64,000 bases of DNA, taken from contig JAGASH010000008.1 of the NCBI GenBank assembly GCA_017847835.1, positions 186,001-250,000 of the forward strand, in the 5' to 3' direction. The notes under the pieces were generated by a model. It was not told the origin of the DNA. It did no database searches and saw nothing but the letters and a program-made list of their open reading frames with translations. Source of the stretch: Oscillospiraceae bacterium (GTDB taxonomy: Bacteria; Bacillota; Clostridia; Oscillospirales; Ruminococcaceae). Within the stretch, counting starts at the first letter, position 1. The number at the start of each line of letters is the position of its first letter. This document shows, piece by piece, positions 9,521-17,794 of this stretch. The translations under genes were made by a program, and so were the position numbers.

Positions 9521-10609
9521 GTGGAAATGAATAACAACATTATGGACATTAACCGTATCCTCGACGAGGCACGCGACCTTGGCTGTTCGGACCTTCATTT
9601 CACGGCGGGACTTCCTCCCGTTGTAAGACTTCACGGCGCAATCAGAAAGCTCTCGGGCTATCCCGACTGCACCGAGCCGCTGATAGTAAACGTAATCAAC
9701 CAGATTACGTCCATCAAGCACAAGTCCCAGATTTCGAAGGGACTTGACACGGACTTTTCCTATGTTTCATCGGCAGGCTACCGTCACAGAGTTAACGTAT
9801 ATCGTCAGCGCGGCTATCACGCGGTTGCAATCCGTCTTCTGCGCAACGATATCCCGACGCTCTCCGACCTTAATCTTCCGGCAACCCTGGGCGAGTTTGC
9901 CCTTGCACCCCGCGGACTTGTTCTCGTAACAGGCCCTACAGGTTCCGGTAAATCGACGACTCTGGCTGCGATGATTGACCACATCAACCGCCAGAAAAAC
10001 TGCCACATCATCACGGTTGAGGACCCTATCGAGTATCTTCACACCCACAAGCAGTCTATGATAAACCAGCGTGAAATCGGACAGGACGTTGACTCCTTCG
10101 CGGGCTCGCTTCGTGCGGCACTCCGTGAGGACCCGGACGTAATCCTCGTCGGAGAAATGCGTGACTTTGAAACGATTAACGCTGCGGTAACTGCGGCAGA
10201 AACCGGTCACTTGGTACTTTCGACCTTGCATACAACGGGTGCTGCGCCGACAATCGACCGTATCATCGACGTTTACCCGCCTCACTCTCAGGGACAAATC
10301 CGTTCGCAGCTTGCAAACGCGATTGTCGGAATTATCTCGCAGACGCTCGTTCCGACGGCTGACGGCAAGGGACGCTGCGCGGCTCTCGAGGTTCTGAACG
10401 CAACGGACGCTATCCGCGCGATGATTCGCGAGGGCAAAATCTTCCAGGTTCCGACAGCAGTTGCTACGGGTAAGAAGTACGGAATGTTCACGCTCGACCA
10501 GGACCTCGCGCGCCTTGTAAGAATGGGCAAGGTATCCGACGCGGTTGCACGCACGCGCGTTCAGGATATGGGCGAGTACAAGCGCTATCTGGAGATGGGT
10601 GTAAATTAA
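9521..10609 (+). CDS. pilT: Twitching motility retraction ATPase PilT, GTG start
   Basis: PilT depolymerises pili. The 362 residues carry an N-terminal PAS-like domain, Walker A GPTGSGKST near 146, the Walker B region LREDPDVILVGEMRD, and the His box TGHLVLSTLHTTGA. It lacks the zinc cysteines of PilB. GTG at 9521 is preferred because AGGAG lies 9 bases upstream; the ATG at 9527 would leave 15. Having both motors implies dynamic, retractable pili. No pilC platform gene follows; the next gene is the major pilin. Confidence 0.93.
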   Translation: MEMNNNIMDINRILDEARDLGCSDLHFTAGLPPVVRLHGAIRKLSGYPDCTEPLIVNVINQITSIKHKSQISKGLDTDFSYVSSAGYRHRVNVYRQRGYHAVAIRLLRNDIPTLSDLNLPATLGEFALAPRGLVLVTGPTGSGKSTTLAAMIDHINRQKNCHIITVEDPIEYLHTHKQSMINQREIGQDVDSFAGSLRAALREDPDVILVGEMRDFETINAAVTAAETGHLVLSTLHTTGAAPTIDRIIDVYPPHSQGQIRSQLANAIVGIISQTLVPTADGKGRCAALEVLNATDAIRAMIREGKIFQVPTAVATGKKYGMFTLDQDLARLVRMGKVSDAVARTRVQDMGEYKRYLEMGVN

Positions 10610-10719
10610 GTTTACATAAAGTTTACATAAAATCCCCGTTAAAATAGCTAAAAAATCCCCGCAAAAATCAAAACATTATACGAAATTGCGCGGAAAGGCA
10701 AAAAATTCAAAAAAAACAC

Positions 10720-10748
10720 TTGCATTTTCCGAGGCAATCAAGTATAAT
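10720..10748 (+). promoter_or_regulatory. Sigma-A promoter of the major pilin gene
   Basis: TTGCAT and TATAAT are separated by exactly 17 bases, placing transcription start near 10755 and leaving a leader of about 115 bases before the pilin ATG. Confidence 0.75.
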
Positions 10749-10783
10749 GTAAATACAACCGAAAGCGAAGTAGCACACAGAGA

Positions 10784-10797
10784 TGTAAACGTTTACA
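10784..10797. promoter_or_regulatory. Perfect cre-like palindrome (possible CcpA operator)
   Basis: TGTAAACGTTTACA is a perfect 14-bp palindrome matching every position of the cre consensus TGWNANCGNTNWCA. It lies about 36 bases past the -10 hexamer, within the leader, where bound CcpA would act as a roadblock repressor. Another LacI-family regulator could use the same site. The short inverted repeat AACCGAA (10757) / TTCGGTT (10802) encloses it. Confidence 0.6.
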
Positions 10798-10819
10798 GAC
10801 ATTCGGTTCTTAAAACGGA

Positions 10820-10857
10820 TATAGCCCCGCCGGGGTTATACATAAAAAATTTTTTTA
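10820..10857 (+). promoter_or_regulatory. Leader hairpin with T-tract before the major pilin
   Basis: A 9-bp stem with one G-U pair and a 3-base loop (10820-10840) is followed nine bases later by seven T, then by the pilin ribosome site AGGAGG. It could be a weak attenuator, a stabilising 5' hairpin for an abundant mRNA, or a folding aid; sequence alone does not decide. Confidence 0.45.
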
Positions 10858-10872
10858 CAGGAGGTCTTTACA

Positions 10873-11580
10873 ATGATAAAGAAACTTCAGGCTCTCAAAG
10901 CCAAAAAGGGCTTTACCCTCGTAGAGCTCGTTGTAGTAATCGCTATCATCGGCGTACTTGCTGCAATCCTTATTCCTACCATGATCGGCGTTGTACAGGA
11001 TGCTAACATCACATCTGCTAACTCCACCGCTTCGCAGATCAAGACTCAGGCTACCACTTGGCTGACCAAGATGGACTCCGCTAAGAAGGGCCTCAAGCAG
11101 GGCGACACTCTTGCAACTCTTACTGCTACCGTAACAGGTGGTGCTTGGGCTGTAACTGCTCCTTCTGGTCTGACATTCCAGACCGGTTCCGGCACGAATG
11201 CGGCATGGACGGGTACTGACAAAACCTTCAACTTTGAAGCGTTTATGGGTGACGCACTCCGCGACCTCAAGAACGCTACTGTTTCCATTTCTCTTAAGAA
11301 TGCTGCAGTTGTAGGCGTACTCGTAGTTGACGGCGATGCCGGCGCATCGATTACTGCATTGTCTGACGCTGACCTTACTGCTGGTACTTATGGCTTCACT
11401 GGCGCTAAGGCTGGTCTGATGAGCGATGGTACTATCATCGGTTCCTGCCCGCAACTCCAAAAGTCTGGTGGCAACAACAATGCTGGCGGCGGCAATGCTG
11501 GCGGCGGCAATGCTGGCGGCGGCAATGCTGGCGGCGGCAATGCTGGCGGCGGCAATGCTGGCGGCGGCAATGCTGGCTAA
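10873..11580 (+). CDS. pilA: Major type IV pilin with C-terminal NAGGG repeats
   Basis: The leader and helix KKGFTLVELVVVIAIIGVL are a textbook class III prepilin, with cleavage after Gly13 and Glu at +5. The mature subunit is about 222 residues. Codon use is smooth and the gene has its own strong promoter and GGAGG site, so it is probably the main fibre subunit. Residues 203-235 are six NAGGG pentapeptides plus a final NAG, a flexible tail expected on the fibre surface. The globular end before the tail (DGTIIGSCPQL) resembles the end of the next pilin (DGDVIGTSPIL), which suggests tandem duplication. Confidence 0.88.
   Translation: MIKKLQALKAKKGFTLVELVVVIAIIGVLAAILIPTMIGVVQDANITSANSTASQIKTQATTWLTKMDSAKKGLKQGDTLATLTATVTGGAWAVTAPSGLTFQTGSGTNAAWTGTDKTFNFEAFMGDALRDLKNATVSISLKNAAVVGVLVVDGDAGASITALSDADLTAGTYGFTGAKAGLMSDGTIIGSCPQLQKSGGNNNAGGGNAGGGNAGGGNAGGGNAGGGNAGGGNAG
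11479..11577 (+). repeat. 15-bp minisatellite in the pilin gene, 6.6 copies
   Basis: The unit AATGCTGGCGGCGGC is repeated six times without a mismatch, then nine bases of a seventh copy run into the stop codon. Because the unit is 15 bp, slippage changes tail length without shifting the frame. Confidence 0.95.
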
Positions 11581-11620
11581 TTCTTGCGATTGCTGACAGC
11601 AACTAATTAAACACAAAAAT

Positions 11621-11646
11621 TCCTCGGCGGTTTCGGCTGCCGAGGG
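11621..11646 (+). terminator. Hairpin after the major pilin gene
   Basis: CCTCGGC and GCCGAGG form a 7-bp stem around a 10-base loop, about 40 bases after the pilin stop. No clear T-run follows, so it may be a processing or partial-termination hairpin that leaves more pilin than downstream mRNA. Confidence 0.4.
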
Positions 11647-11675
11647 ATTGCGTGTATTTTAATGAGGTTGGATTT

Positions 11676-12244
11676 ATGAGAAAATTCGCTCGTCTGAAAG
11701 CGAAATCCGCATTTACTCTCGTTGAGCTTGTTGTTGTAATCGCGATTATCGGTGTTCTTGCGGCGATATTAATTCCCACCCTTATCGGGGCTGTACGAGC
11801 GCAAACGTTGCTTCTGCAAACACAACCGCAAGCGATGTGCGAACCGCCGTAAACAACTGGCTTACGAAGCAGTCTGCAAAGCACATAGACGCCAAATTAA
11901 CCGGCAGCGACGGCTCGGTTTATGTGTTGATTGTCGGTGATAACGGAGTTTACGAAGACCCCGTGTTTGTCGGCGATTTCTGGCTTAGCGATGTTGACGA
12001 AGCAGAGCTTTCCGCTGACTTGAAAAAGTTCATCGTGGACACGCTCGGTTACAGAAGAATGTATACAATCGGTTATATGGTTGAAGGAAGAGTGGGTGCG
12101 CTCTATTATTTTGACGGCGGAGCAGCTCCGCAGGGTGCGCCGACATTGGCTGATTTTGACCGCACGGACTTCTGGCCCGGAGAAAACGGCTATACAGCAG
12201 ACGGCGATGTAATCGGAACTTCACCGATTTTGGTAAACGGCTGA
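11676..12244 (+). pseudogene. Second type IV pilin gene, interrupted by a one-base frameshift
   Basis: The start codes for KSAFTLVELVVVIAIIGVL, a prepilin nearly identical at the N-terminus to the major pilin but with Ala instead of Gly before the cleavage site. Frame 1 runs from ATG 11676 to a stop at 11852. The homologous continuation (ANVASANTTASDVRTAVNNW) is in another frame beginning at 11801. One missing base near 11799-11800 explains this; restoring it gives about 189 residues that align with the major pilin through TSPIL. No slippery heptamer is visible, so programmed shifting is unlikely. It is either a recent pseudogene or a sequencing error. Confidence 0.8.
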
Positions 12245-12267
12245 CAGAACTTTGAGATTTCAGAGTT

Positions 12268-12304
12268 CTTGTTTGTGCGCATTCGCCGAGTACGCACAAA
12301 CAAG
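12268..12304 (+). promoter_or_regulatory. Long perfect hairpin between pilin genes
   Basis: CTTGTTTGTGCG pairs perfectly with CGCACAAACAAG (12 bp) around a 13-base loop, with no T-run. It ends 20 bases before the next pilin ATG and just before its AAAGGAG ribosome site, so RNA processing or translational control is plausible. Confidence 0.5.
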
Positions 12305-12324
12305 GACTTTGGAAAGGAGATTTT

Positions 12325-13125
12325 ATGAGAAGATTTCTTGGTAAAAAGGGCTTTTCAATGTTGGAACTTGTCGTGGTTATCGCGATTATCGGAGTACTTA
12401 CCGCGATGATTGTGCCTTCGCTTTCCTCAGGAGAAGCGCTGAAAAAGGCGGCAACGTCTGCTGCAAAGGACTTTTATTCCGCAGCGCAGTATCTTGCAAC
12501 GAAATATTCGCGCTTTGAGGGCTACATTTCCGAGGATATGAAGCGCCAGCAGCTCGGAAAAGACCCCGAAAACCTGTCCGGAGAGTCCATTCTGATATAT
12601 GATAAGGCTCTCTGCGGAAACTATCCTCCCGAAAAGGAAAATGAGTTTATAATGATTGCAATGGCGGTGAGGAATTCTCAGATTGCGTATGTAAACGCAG
12701 TAAAGGGCACCACTCCCGAAGCCTGCGAGGAGGCAATTTTCAAGCAGCAGGGACTGAAGATGGAAGGCGGAAAATATGTTTTGACGCCGTTTGAAAAAGC
12801 CTTTGCCCAAGATATTTCAACTCTGTTTGAGCGTCAGGACGGAATTTACTACGCGACAATCAAGGTTGATGGCCTTAATGTTTCTCCTCTCGATGGCAGC
12901 GCGATAAACCCCATTATGAGAGTGGTTCTTGCGGGCTATTGCTACGAAGAATTGCCTGTTTCGTCTGAGGATTTCAACGAATTCAAGCAGAACTTCCTCC
13001 TCTTCAGCAGCGATTACAAGCTTGCTAACGGTTCTTATATGGGAGTATGCACAAATCTCACAAGCTCGGGAGAAATCGTAGGATTTCCCAAGAGCTATTT
13101 CACGGCAGCAGGCGCAAAGAAATAA
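12325..13125 (+). CDS. Type IV pilin-like protein
   Basis: The N-terminus KKGFSMLELVVVIAIIGVL is a class III prepilin with Ser-Met in place of Thr-Leu. The mature protein is about 258 residues, mostly alpha/beta with a few cysteines. It is the third pilin in a row and closes the cluster at a strong terminator. The size and divergent globular domain suggest a minor pilin or pseudopilin rather than a second main subunit. Confidence 0.75.
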   Translation: MRRFLGKKGFSMLELVVVIAIIGVLTAMIVPSLSSGEALKKAATSAAKDFYSAAQYLATKYSRFEGYISEDMKRQQLGKDPENLSGESILIYDKALCGNYPPEKENEFIMIAMAVRNSQIAYVNAVKGTTPEACEEAIFKQQGLKMEGGKYVLTPFEKAFAQDISTLFERQDGIYYATIKVDGLNVSPLDGSAINPIMRVVLAGYCYEELPVSSEDFNEFKQNFLLFSSDYKLANGSYMGVCTNLTSSGEIVGFPKSYFTAAGAKK

Positions 13126-13150
13126 GAGGTTTGTAAGAATAAACAAAATC

Positions 13151-13176
13151 AAGCGCTCATTTTTGGGCGCTTTTTT
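13151..13176 (+). terminator. Rho-independent terminator of the pilin genes
   Basis: AAGCGCTC / GGGCGCTT forms an 8-bp stem (one U-G pair) with a 6-base loop, followed by six T. Confidence 0.85.
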
Positions 13177-13207
13177 GTACTTTATCAAAAAAATTGCCGC
13201 AGAAAGC

Positions 13208-13234
13208 TAAACTTTTTGATTTATCAGCCGATAT
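13208..13234 (+). promoter_or_regulatory. Sigma-28 (FliA/SigD) flagellar promoter
   Basis: TAAA and GCCGATAT are separated by 15 bases, against the established class III flagellar consensus TAAA-N15-GCCGATAA (one mismatch in the last base). It lies about 55 bases before the flgM start and would drive the late flagellar operon. Confidence 0.8.
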
Positions 13235-13290
13235 ATATTACAAGGGGAAAATGTGCATTTTTGCAAATTTTTGAAAAGGAGGTCGGCACT

Positions 13291-13557
13291 ATGGAGATAA
13301 AAGGCATTAACGGGATTGTATCCGCTTACAAAACAAACAAAACGAGCGCGCCTAAGAAACCGAGTGCCTCGGCTGCTGTTAAATCTAATACCGACAGAGT
13401 GGAGTTTGGCTTTGAGGCTGCAATCGCGAACGCAAAGGCTGCGATTGCCGCTGAGGTAAAGGCTGACGCTGCTCCCAAGGAACTTGTCGAAGCAAGCGAA
13501 ACTGCAGAAAAGGGCGTTGACGCTGCTATGCTTGCAAGCTACATTCTTCTGGGGTGA
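13291..13557 (+). CDS. flgM: Anti-sigma-28 factor FlgM-like
   Basis: This short 88-residue protein is largely disordered and Ala/Lys-rich in the first half, with two predicted C-terminal helices (about 40-88), the shape of FlgM. Conserved FlgM residues are weak, so the call leans on length, the sigma-28 promoter directly upstream, and its place before flgN and flgK as in Bacillus and Clostridia. Start chosen at ATG 13291, after AAAGGAGG. It would hold FliA inactive until hook completion. Its stop overlaps the flgN ribosome site. Confidence 0.7.
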   Translation: MEIKGINGIVSAYKTNKTSAPKKPSASAAVKSNTDRVEFGFEAAIANAKAAIAAEVKADAAPKELVEASETAEKGVDAAMLASYILLG

Positions 13558-13561
13558 AATT

Positions 13562-14044
13562 ATGGATAACAGAACCGCGGACGCACTCATAAAGTGTTTG
13601 GAAATAGAGGTTGATTTTTATCGCGAGCTGACGATTTTTCTTATGAAAAAGCATACGAAAATCTTAGCAGACGATATAAATTGGCTCACGGACTCGCTCA
13701 ACGACGAGCAGGCGTATATTATGAAAAGCCGTTCCCTGGAGGAAAAAAGGCTTGCGCTTTTCCGCGGTCTTGGCATTGATAATAAAAAGCTCACAGAGCT
13801 TGGCGGTGAAGCCCCCGAGGAGTATCGCCCGAAAATCAATATGCTCACGGGACAGCTCGCCGAGCTTGCTTCTAATATAACCGAGCTGAATGCGCAGACG
13901 ACCGAGATTGTCAAGAGGAAGCTGGATAATCAGAAGGAGTTTGTCAAGCGCGCGGGTATTCTGGAAAAGCCCGAGGTTTACGACAAAAACGCGGCAAAGG
14001 TTCAGGCGGGACAGTCGTCCGCACAGGTTATCAGACAGATATAA
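13562..14044 (+). CDS. flgN: Flagellar export chaperone FlgN
   Basis: This 160-residue all-helical protein has long coiled coils (about 20-125) and a disordered C-terminal tail, typical of FlgN, the chaperone for FlgK and FlgL. Both clients are encoded immediately downstream. The start ATG at 13562 follows GGGGTGA, which overlaps the flgM stop, so translational coupling is likely. Confidence 0.8.
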   Translation: MDNRTADALIKCLEIEVDFYRELTIFLMKKHTKILADDINWLTDSLNDEQAYIMKSRSLEEKRLALFRGLGIDNKKLTELGGEAPEEYRPKINMLTGQLAELASNITELNAQTTEIVKRKLDNQKEFVKRAGILEKPEVYDKNAAKVQAGQSSAQVIRQI

Positions 14045-14056
14045 AGGGGAGGAAAT

Positions 14057-15607
14057 ATGCGTCCTACATATTTAGGCTTTGAGGTTCAGAAAAGAACGCT
14101 CCAGCTTGCGCAGAAAAACATTGATATTGTCGGAAACAATATCTCGAATATAAACACTCCGGGCTACACAAGACAGCGTGTTGACCTGTACGCAGAGTAC
14201 GTTTCGGTAAATTCCAGCTTCCGCTGGGCAAGCCCGAACAGCAATCTCTCAATGCAGGGACAGGGTGTAAACGCTTACGGCGTGAGCCAGATACGCGATA
14301 TTTACATTGACAGAAGATACCGCGAAAACGTCGCTGTTGAGGCGGAAGCCGAGAAAGACGTGGGAATTCTCTCCGATATCGAGGACGTTCTCGACAACTT
14401 TGAAACAGACGGCTTGCAGTACTTCACGCAGCAGTTCTTCAATTCGCTTCAGGACTATTCTATGGAAAAGCCCGACAGCAGCGAGGTTGCGACAATTGTT
14501 GTGAATACTGCGACAAACCTCTGCCGCTTGCTCAACGATTACGACAAGCAGCTTTGCGAGGTTGAAATGACCTACGTCAACGAGCTGAAAGACACGGTTT
14601 CTCACATCAACAACCTCACCGAGCAGATGAACGCGCTCAATCAGCGCATTGAAAAAGAGAAAACCCACTTCAACGAGGAGTACGGTCCGAACGAGCTTTA
14701 CGACGAGCTGAATATGTACATCGACGAGCTTGCGACCTACGGAAATATCGAGGTTAAGGAAAACTCAAACGGCACCTATTCCGTGAAAATGGGAAATGTC
14801 GAGCTTGTTGACGGCGAGAAATTCAAGACAAACCGTATTCTGATGAAGGATTACGACATCTACAATCAGGCAATTCTCTTCTTCGAGAGCGGCGAGGAGC
14901 TCAATCTCGCTTCGGGACAGCTCAAGGGCTACTATGATATGATTAACGGCAACGGCGTTTACGCGACCGGTCACCAGAACGGAAACTACGGAATTGCTTA
15001 TTTCAAGACGGCGATAGACGAGTTTGCGAGAACGCTTTCCGATGTGTTCAATAAGGCGAACGGCGGCTTCGAGGACGAGTCGCGCAGAATGTTCAGAGCG
15101 GAGCCCGAGGGCGCGCTTGTGACTGCGGCAAATATCCACGTTTCGGACGAGTGGCTTAAAGACCCGACAATGATAGGTCAGATAAGACGGCTCGACCCCG
15201 TTACGGGACAGTATGAATACGGCTTCGATGAAAAAAAGGACGAGGTTACGGGAAAAGTAACGCTCCAGAATACAAACGTAATTTACCTGATTTCTCAGCT
15301 CAGCAATTCGGATATTCAGTTCGGAAACTCCCACGATTTTCAGGGCAGCTTCTATGAATACATTTCGTTTATATCAAACCGTCTGGGACAGACAATCCAG
15401 TATGAAACCAGCCGCTATGATACCGCGGAGGTTACGGTTGACGGACTGCTTGACGCGAGAGATGACGTATCGGCTCCCTCGATGGACGAGGAAGGTATCA
15501 ATATGATGAACTACCAGAAATGGTACAGCGCTTCATCAAGACTTGTGACAACGCTTGACGAGCTGCTTGACAAGCTGATAAACGGCACGGGAAGAGTTGG
15601 CTTGTAA
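14057..15607 (+). CDS. flgK: Flagellar hook-filament junction protein FlgK (HAP1)
   Basis: The N-terminal motif NIDIVGNNISNINTPGYTRQ and the C-terminal block with NMMNYQKWYSASSRLVTTLDELLDKLI are the conserved coiled-coil ends of rod/hook/HAP axial proteins. The 516 residues are close to the family norm, unlike the enlarged FlgL and FliD. It is exported through the flagellar type III apparatus with FlgN. GGGGAGG precedes the ATG. Confidence 0.95.
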   Translation: MRPTYLGFEVQKRTLQLAQKNIDIVGNNISNINTPGYTRQRVDLYAEYVSVNSSFRWASPNSNLSMQGQGVNAYGVSQIRDIYIDRRYRENVAVEAEAEKDVGILSDIEDVLDNFETDGLQYFTQQFFNSLQDYSMEKPDSSEVATIVVNTATNLCRLLNDYDKQLCEVEMTYVNELKDTVSHINNLTEQMNALNQRIEKEKTHFNEEYGPNELYDELNMYIDELATYGNIEVKENSNGTYSVKMGNVELVDGEKFKTNRILMKDYDIYNQAILFFESGEELNLASGQLKGYYDMINGNGVYATGHQNGNYGIAYFKTAIDEFARTLSDVFNKANGGFEDESRRMFRAEPEGALVTAANIHVSDEWLKDPTMIGQIRRLDPVTGQYEYGFDEKKDEVTGKVTLQNTNVIYLISQLSNSDIQFGNSHDFQGSFYEYISFISNRLGQTIQYETSRYDTAEVTVDGLLDARDDVSAPSMDEEGINMMNYQKWYSASSRLVTTLDELLDKLINGTGRVGL

Positions 15608-15628
15608 TAACCCTCGGAGGTAAGGAAA

Positions 15629-17767
15629 ATGAGAGTTACAAATTCGGTTATAATGAGAGGCTTCAACCGCGACCTCAACAGGGTCGGAAATCTCAAAAAC
15701 CAGACGATGCATCGCATCACGTCTACGAGAAAATTCAACAGAGCGAGCGAAGCACCTCTTTCTGCGGCGAAGGCTCTCAACGTAAGAAAAAGTCTTTATT
15801 TTTCCGCACAGTACAAGGAAAATCTGAAGGTTGCGGACAGCTTTTACACCGAGGCTGAAACATCGCTTTTGCAGGTTTCGGAGAAGCTCGCTTCGGTTCG
15901 TGAAACGATAATCGCTGCCTGCAACACGACCAAGAGCAACGACGAGTACAACATCTATGCGCAGCAGCTCGAACGTTTTGCTGAGGAGCTTTGCGCGGTG
16001 TTCAACACGGATACTGCGGGACGCGCGATTTTCGGCGGCGAAAGCGATGACTCGATGCCGTTCACCATTGAAAAGGACGCAAACGGAAACGCTTCGACGG
16101 TGCTTTATCACGGAGTGCCGCTGAATGCGATGAACGACCCGAAGGCTTTCCCGTATTCTGACGTTGTTGTGGGAGATATCGGTCTTGGAATAAGCGTTGA
16201 CCAGAAAACGCAGGCAATCGACGAGCAGTCGGCGCTGCGCATTTCGTTCAACGGCTCGGAAGTTTCGGGCTGCGGTGCTGAAAAGGGCGTTGCTGATATC
16301 GACCTGACCTCAATCAAAGAGGGCAGACAGTATTGCATAGATGTTTTCGCGGACAATGTGAAAAAGACAATCTCGTTTGAAGGTCAGGCTACACAAGCCG
16401 ACAATATCGCGGAAATTCAGGCTAAGCTTGACGAAGCGTTCAAGAAGAGCGATGAAATCCCGATTATCGACAATCAGGGCGTGATTTCGCTGACAAACGG
16501 CGGAATTGTCTGCGCTGTAAATAACAAGTACGCTGAAAGAACGCAGCAGCTCGGTATCGACAACGATTCGGGCTACACGAAAAAATACAAGCTTGACGTG
16601 GAAAATCTTATTCCCGGCAAGGAATATTCGGTAAATGTCACCATCGGCAAGGAAACGAGAACGGTTGTTTTTGCGGCGGGTGATGACGCTGACAACGACA
16701 AGGCAGACGAGGCTTCTCTGCACAATCTGCAAAATGCGCTCACCGAGGCTTTCAGCGGCACGGGCTACGACCCGAGAGTGTCGTTCACCGAGGCGAACAA
16801 GGGAGTAATCACCTGCGAGGGCGAAACCGTCAAAATTCTCTCAGACAGTGAAACAACGATTGACAGCTCGTTCCTCAAAGACGGAAGCACAATCAGCGCA
16901 AAAGGTCTTGAAAAGGACAAGGATTATACGTTTGTTGTTACCGTCGGAAACGTTTCAAAGGAATGTACGTTCAAAGCGACGGGTGTTGAAGCGGACGATT
17001 TCGACTTAATCAAAAATCAGATTACCGCGGCAATTCCCTCCGGACTTACCGCAAATATAGACGCGAACGGCAAGGTTACTCTCAATCAGCCGACAACCAC
17101 AACCGTTGCGAATACCACGGGTGACGCGTTTGACGCAACCGCGAAAAAGCTCGATATGACCAAGGTTGACAATAAGAAATATGAAGTTACGATAAATGTC
17201 GGCGGAACGTCAAAAACAATCAAATTCAACGGCGTAAAGGACGATATCACCGCCACAATGGAAAACCTCAACGCTGCTCTCAAACGCGAATTTATCAACA
17301 CGAATTATGATGTTACATACACGGAAGCAGACGGAATAAAGGCTTCCACAAAATCGCTCTCGATTTACTCGACAACAAAGTCCGAAGAGGGCGAGGGCGG
17401 CGAAAACCCGATTGAGCTGGAGAAGATTTACTCCGCGAATTACATTCAGCTTACGCTTGATGCGGCAAAGGCTCTCAGAAACGGCGATATCGGCTATGCA
17501 AACGGCTGCATTGACAGGATTGTTACGGCGAACGAAAAGCTGCTTGTTGAGATTGCGAACCTCGGCTGCAACGAGGACTTCATCAGCTTCAACATCGACC
17601 GACTGACAACCCGCGAGTACAACTCACTTGAACGACAGAACGACCTTGAAAGCGCAAATCTCGAAGAAGAAACGACGCTTCTGAAAACATATTCTGCGCT
17701 GTACAACGCTTGTCTGCAAATGGCGTCCGAGGTTGTTCCGAACAGCATTTTCAACTATATGAAGTAA
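15629..17767 (+). CDS. flgL: Hook-filament junction protein FlgL (HAP3), enlarged by four repeat modules
   Basis: Residues 1-140 and 600-712 are flagellin-like terminal helices (MRVTNSVIMRGFN at the start, AIFGG near 133, NSIFNYMK at the end), which identify FlgL. Typical FlgL has about 300 residues; this one has 712. The extra sequence is mostly four related modules at about 222-310, 318-415, 420-500 and 505-585. Each holds a beta hairpin of the form yxVxVxxGxxxKtxxF followed by a helix with LxxAL and a short glycine-containing strand. They would project as surface domains at the junction. GGAGG precedes the ATG. Confidence 0.9.
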   Translation: MRVTNSVIMRGFNRDLNRVGNLKNQTMHRITSTRKFNRASEAPLSAAKALNVRKSLYFSAQYKENLKVADSFYTEAETSLLQVSEKLASVRETIIAACNTTKSNDEYNIYAQQLERFAEELCAVFNTDTAGRAIFGGESDDSMPFTIEKDANGNASTVLYHGVPLNAMNDPKAFPYSDVVVGDIGLGISVDQKTQAIDEQSALRISFNGSEVSGCGAEKGVADIDLTSIKEGRQYCIDVFADNVKKTISFEGQATQADNIAEIQAKLDEAFKKSDEIPIIDNQGVISLTNGGIVCAVNNKYAERTQQLGIDNDSGYTKKYKLDVENLIPGKEYSVNVTIGKETRTVVFAAGDDADNDKADEASLHNLQNALTEAFSGTGYDPRVSFTEANKGVITCEGETVKILSDSETTIDSSFLKDGSTISAKGLEKDKDYTFVVTVGNVSKECTFKATGVEADDFDLIKNQITAAIPSGLTANIDANGKVTLNQPTTTTVANTTGDAFDATAKKLDMTKVDNKKYEVTINVGGTSKTIKFNGVKDDITATMENLNAALKREFINTNYDVTYTEADGIKASTKSLSIYSTTKSEEGEGGENPIELEKIYSANYIQLTLDAAKALRNGDIGYANGCIDRIVTANEKLLVEIANLGCNEDFISFNIDRLTTREYNSLERQNDLESANLEEETTLLKTYSALYNACLQMASEVVPNSIFNYMK

Positions 17768-17794
17768 TGACGGATTTATGAGGGGGTGTTTCAG

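Noticed and set aside
11388..11570. Pro/Ala repeat protein antisense to the pilin minisatellite
   Set aside because: Only the complement of the NAGGG repeat; no expression signals.
11479..11577. Minisatellite considered as a CRISPR array
   Set aside because: Units are contiguous, without spacers, and in frame with a pilin gene.
11790..11805. Programmed ribosomal frameshift in the second pilin
   Set aside because: No slippery heptamer or following pseudoknot is evident; a one-base loss is simpler.
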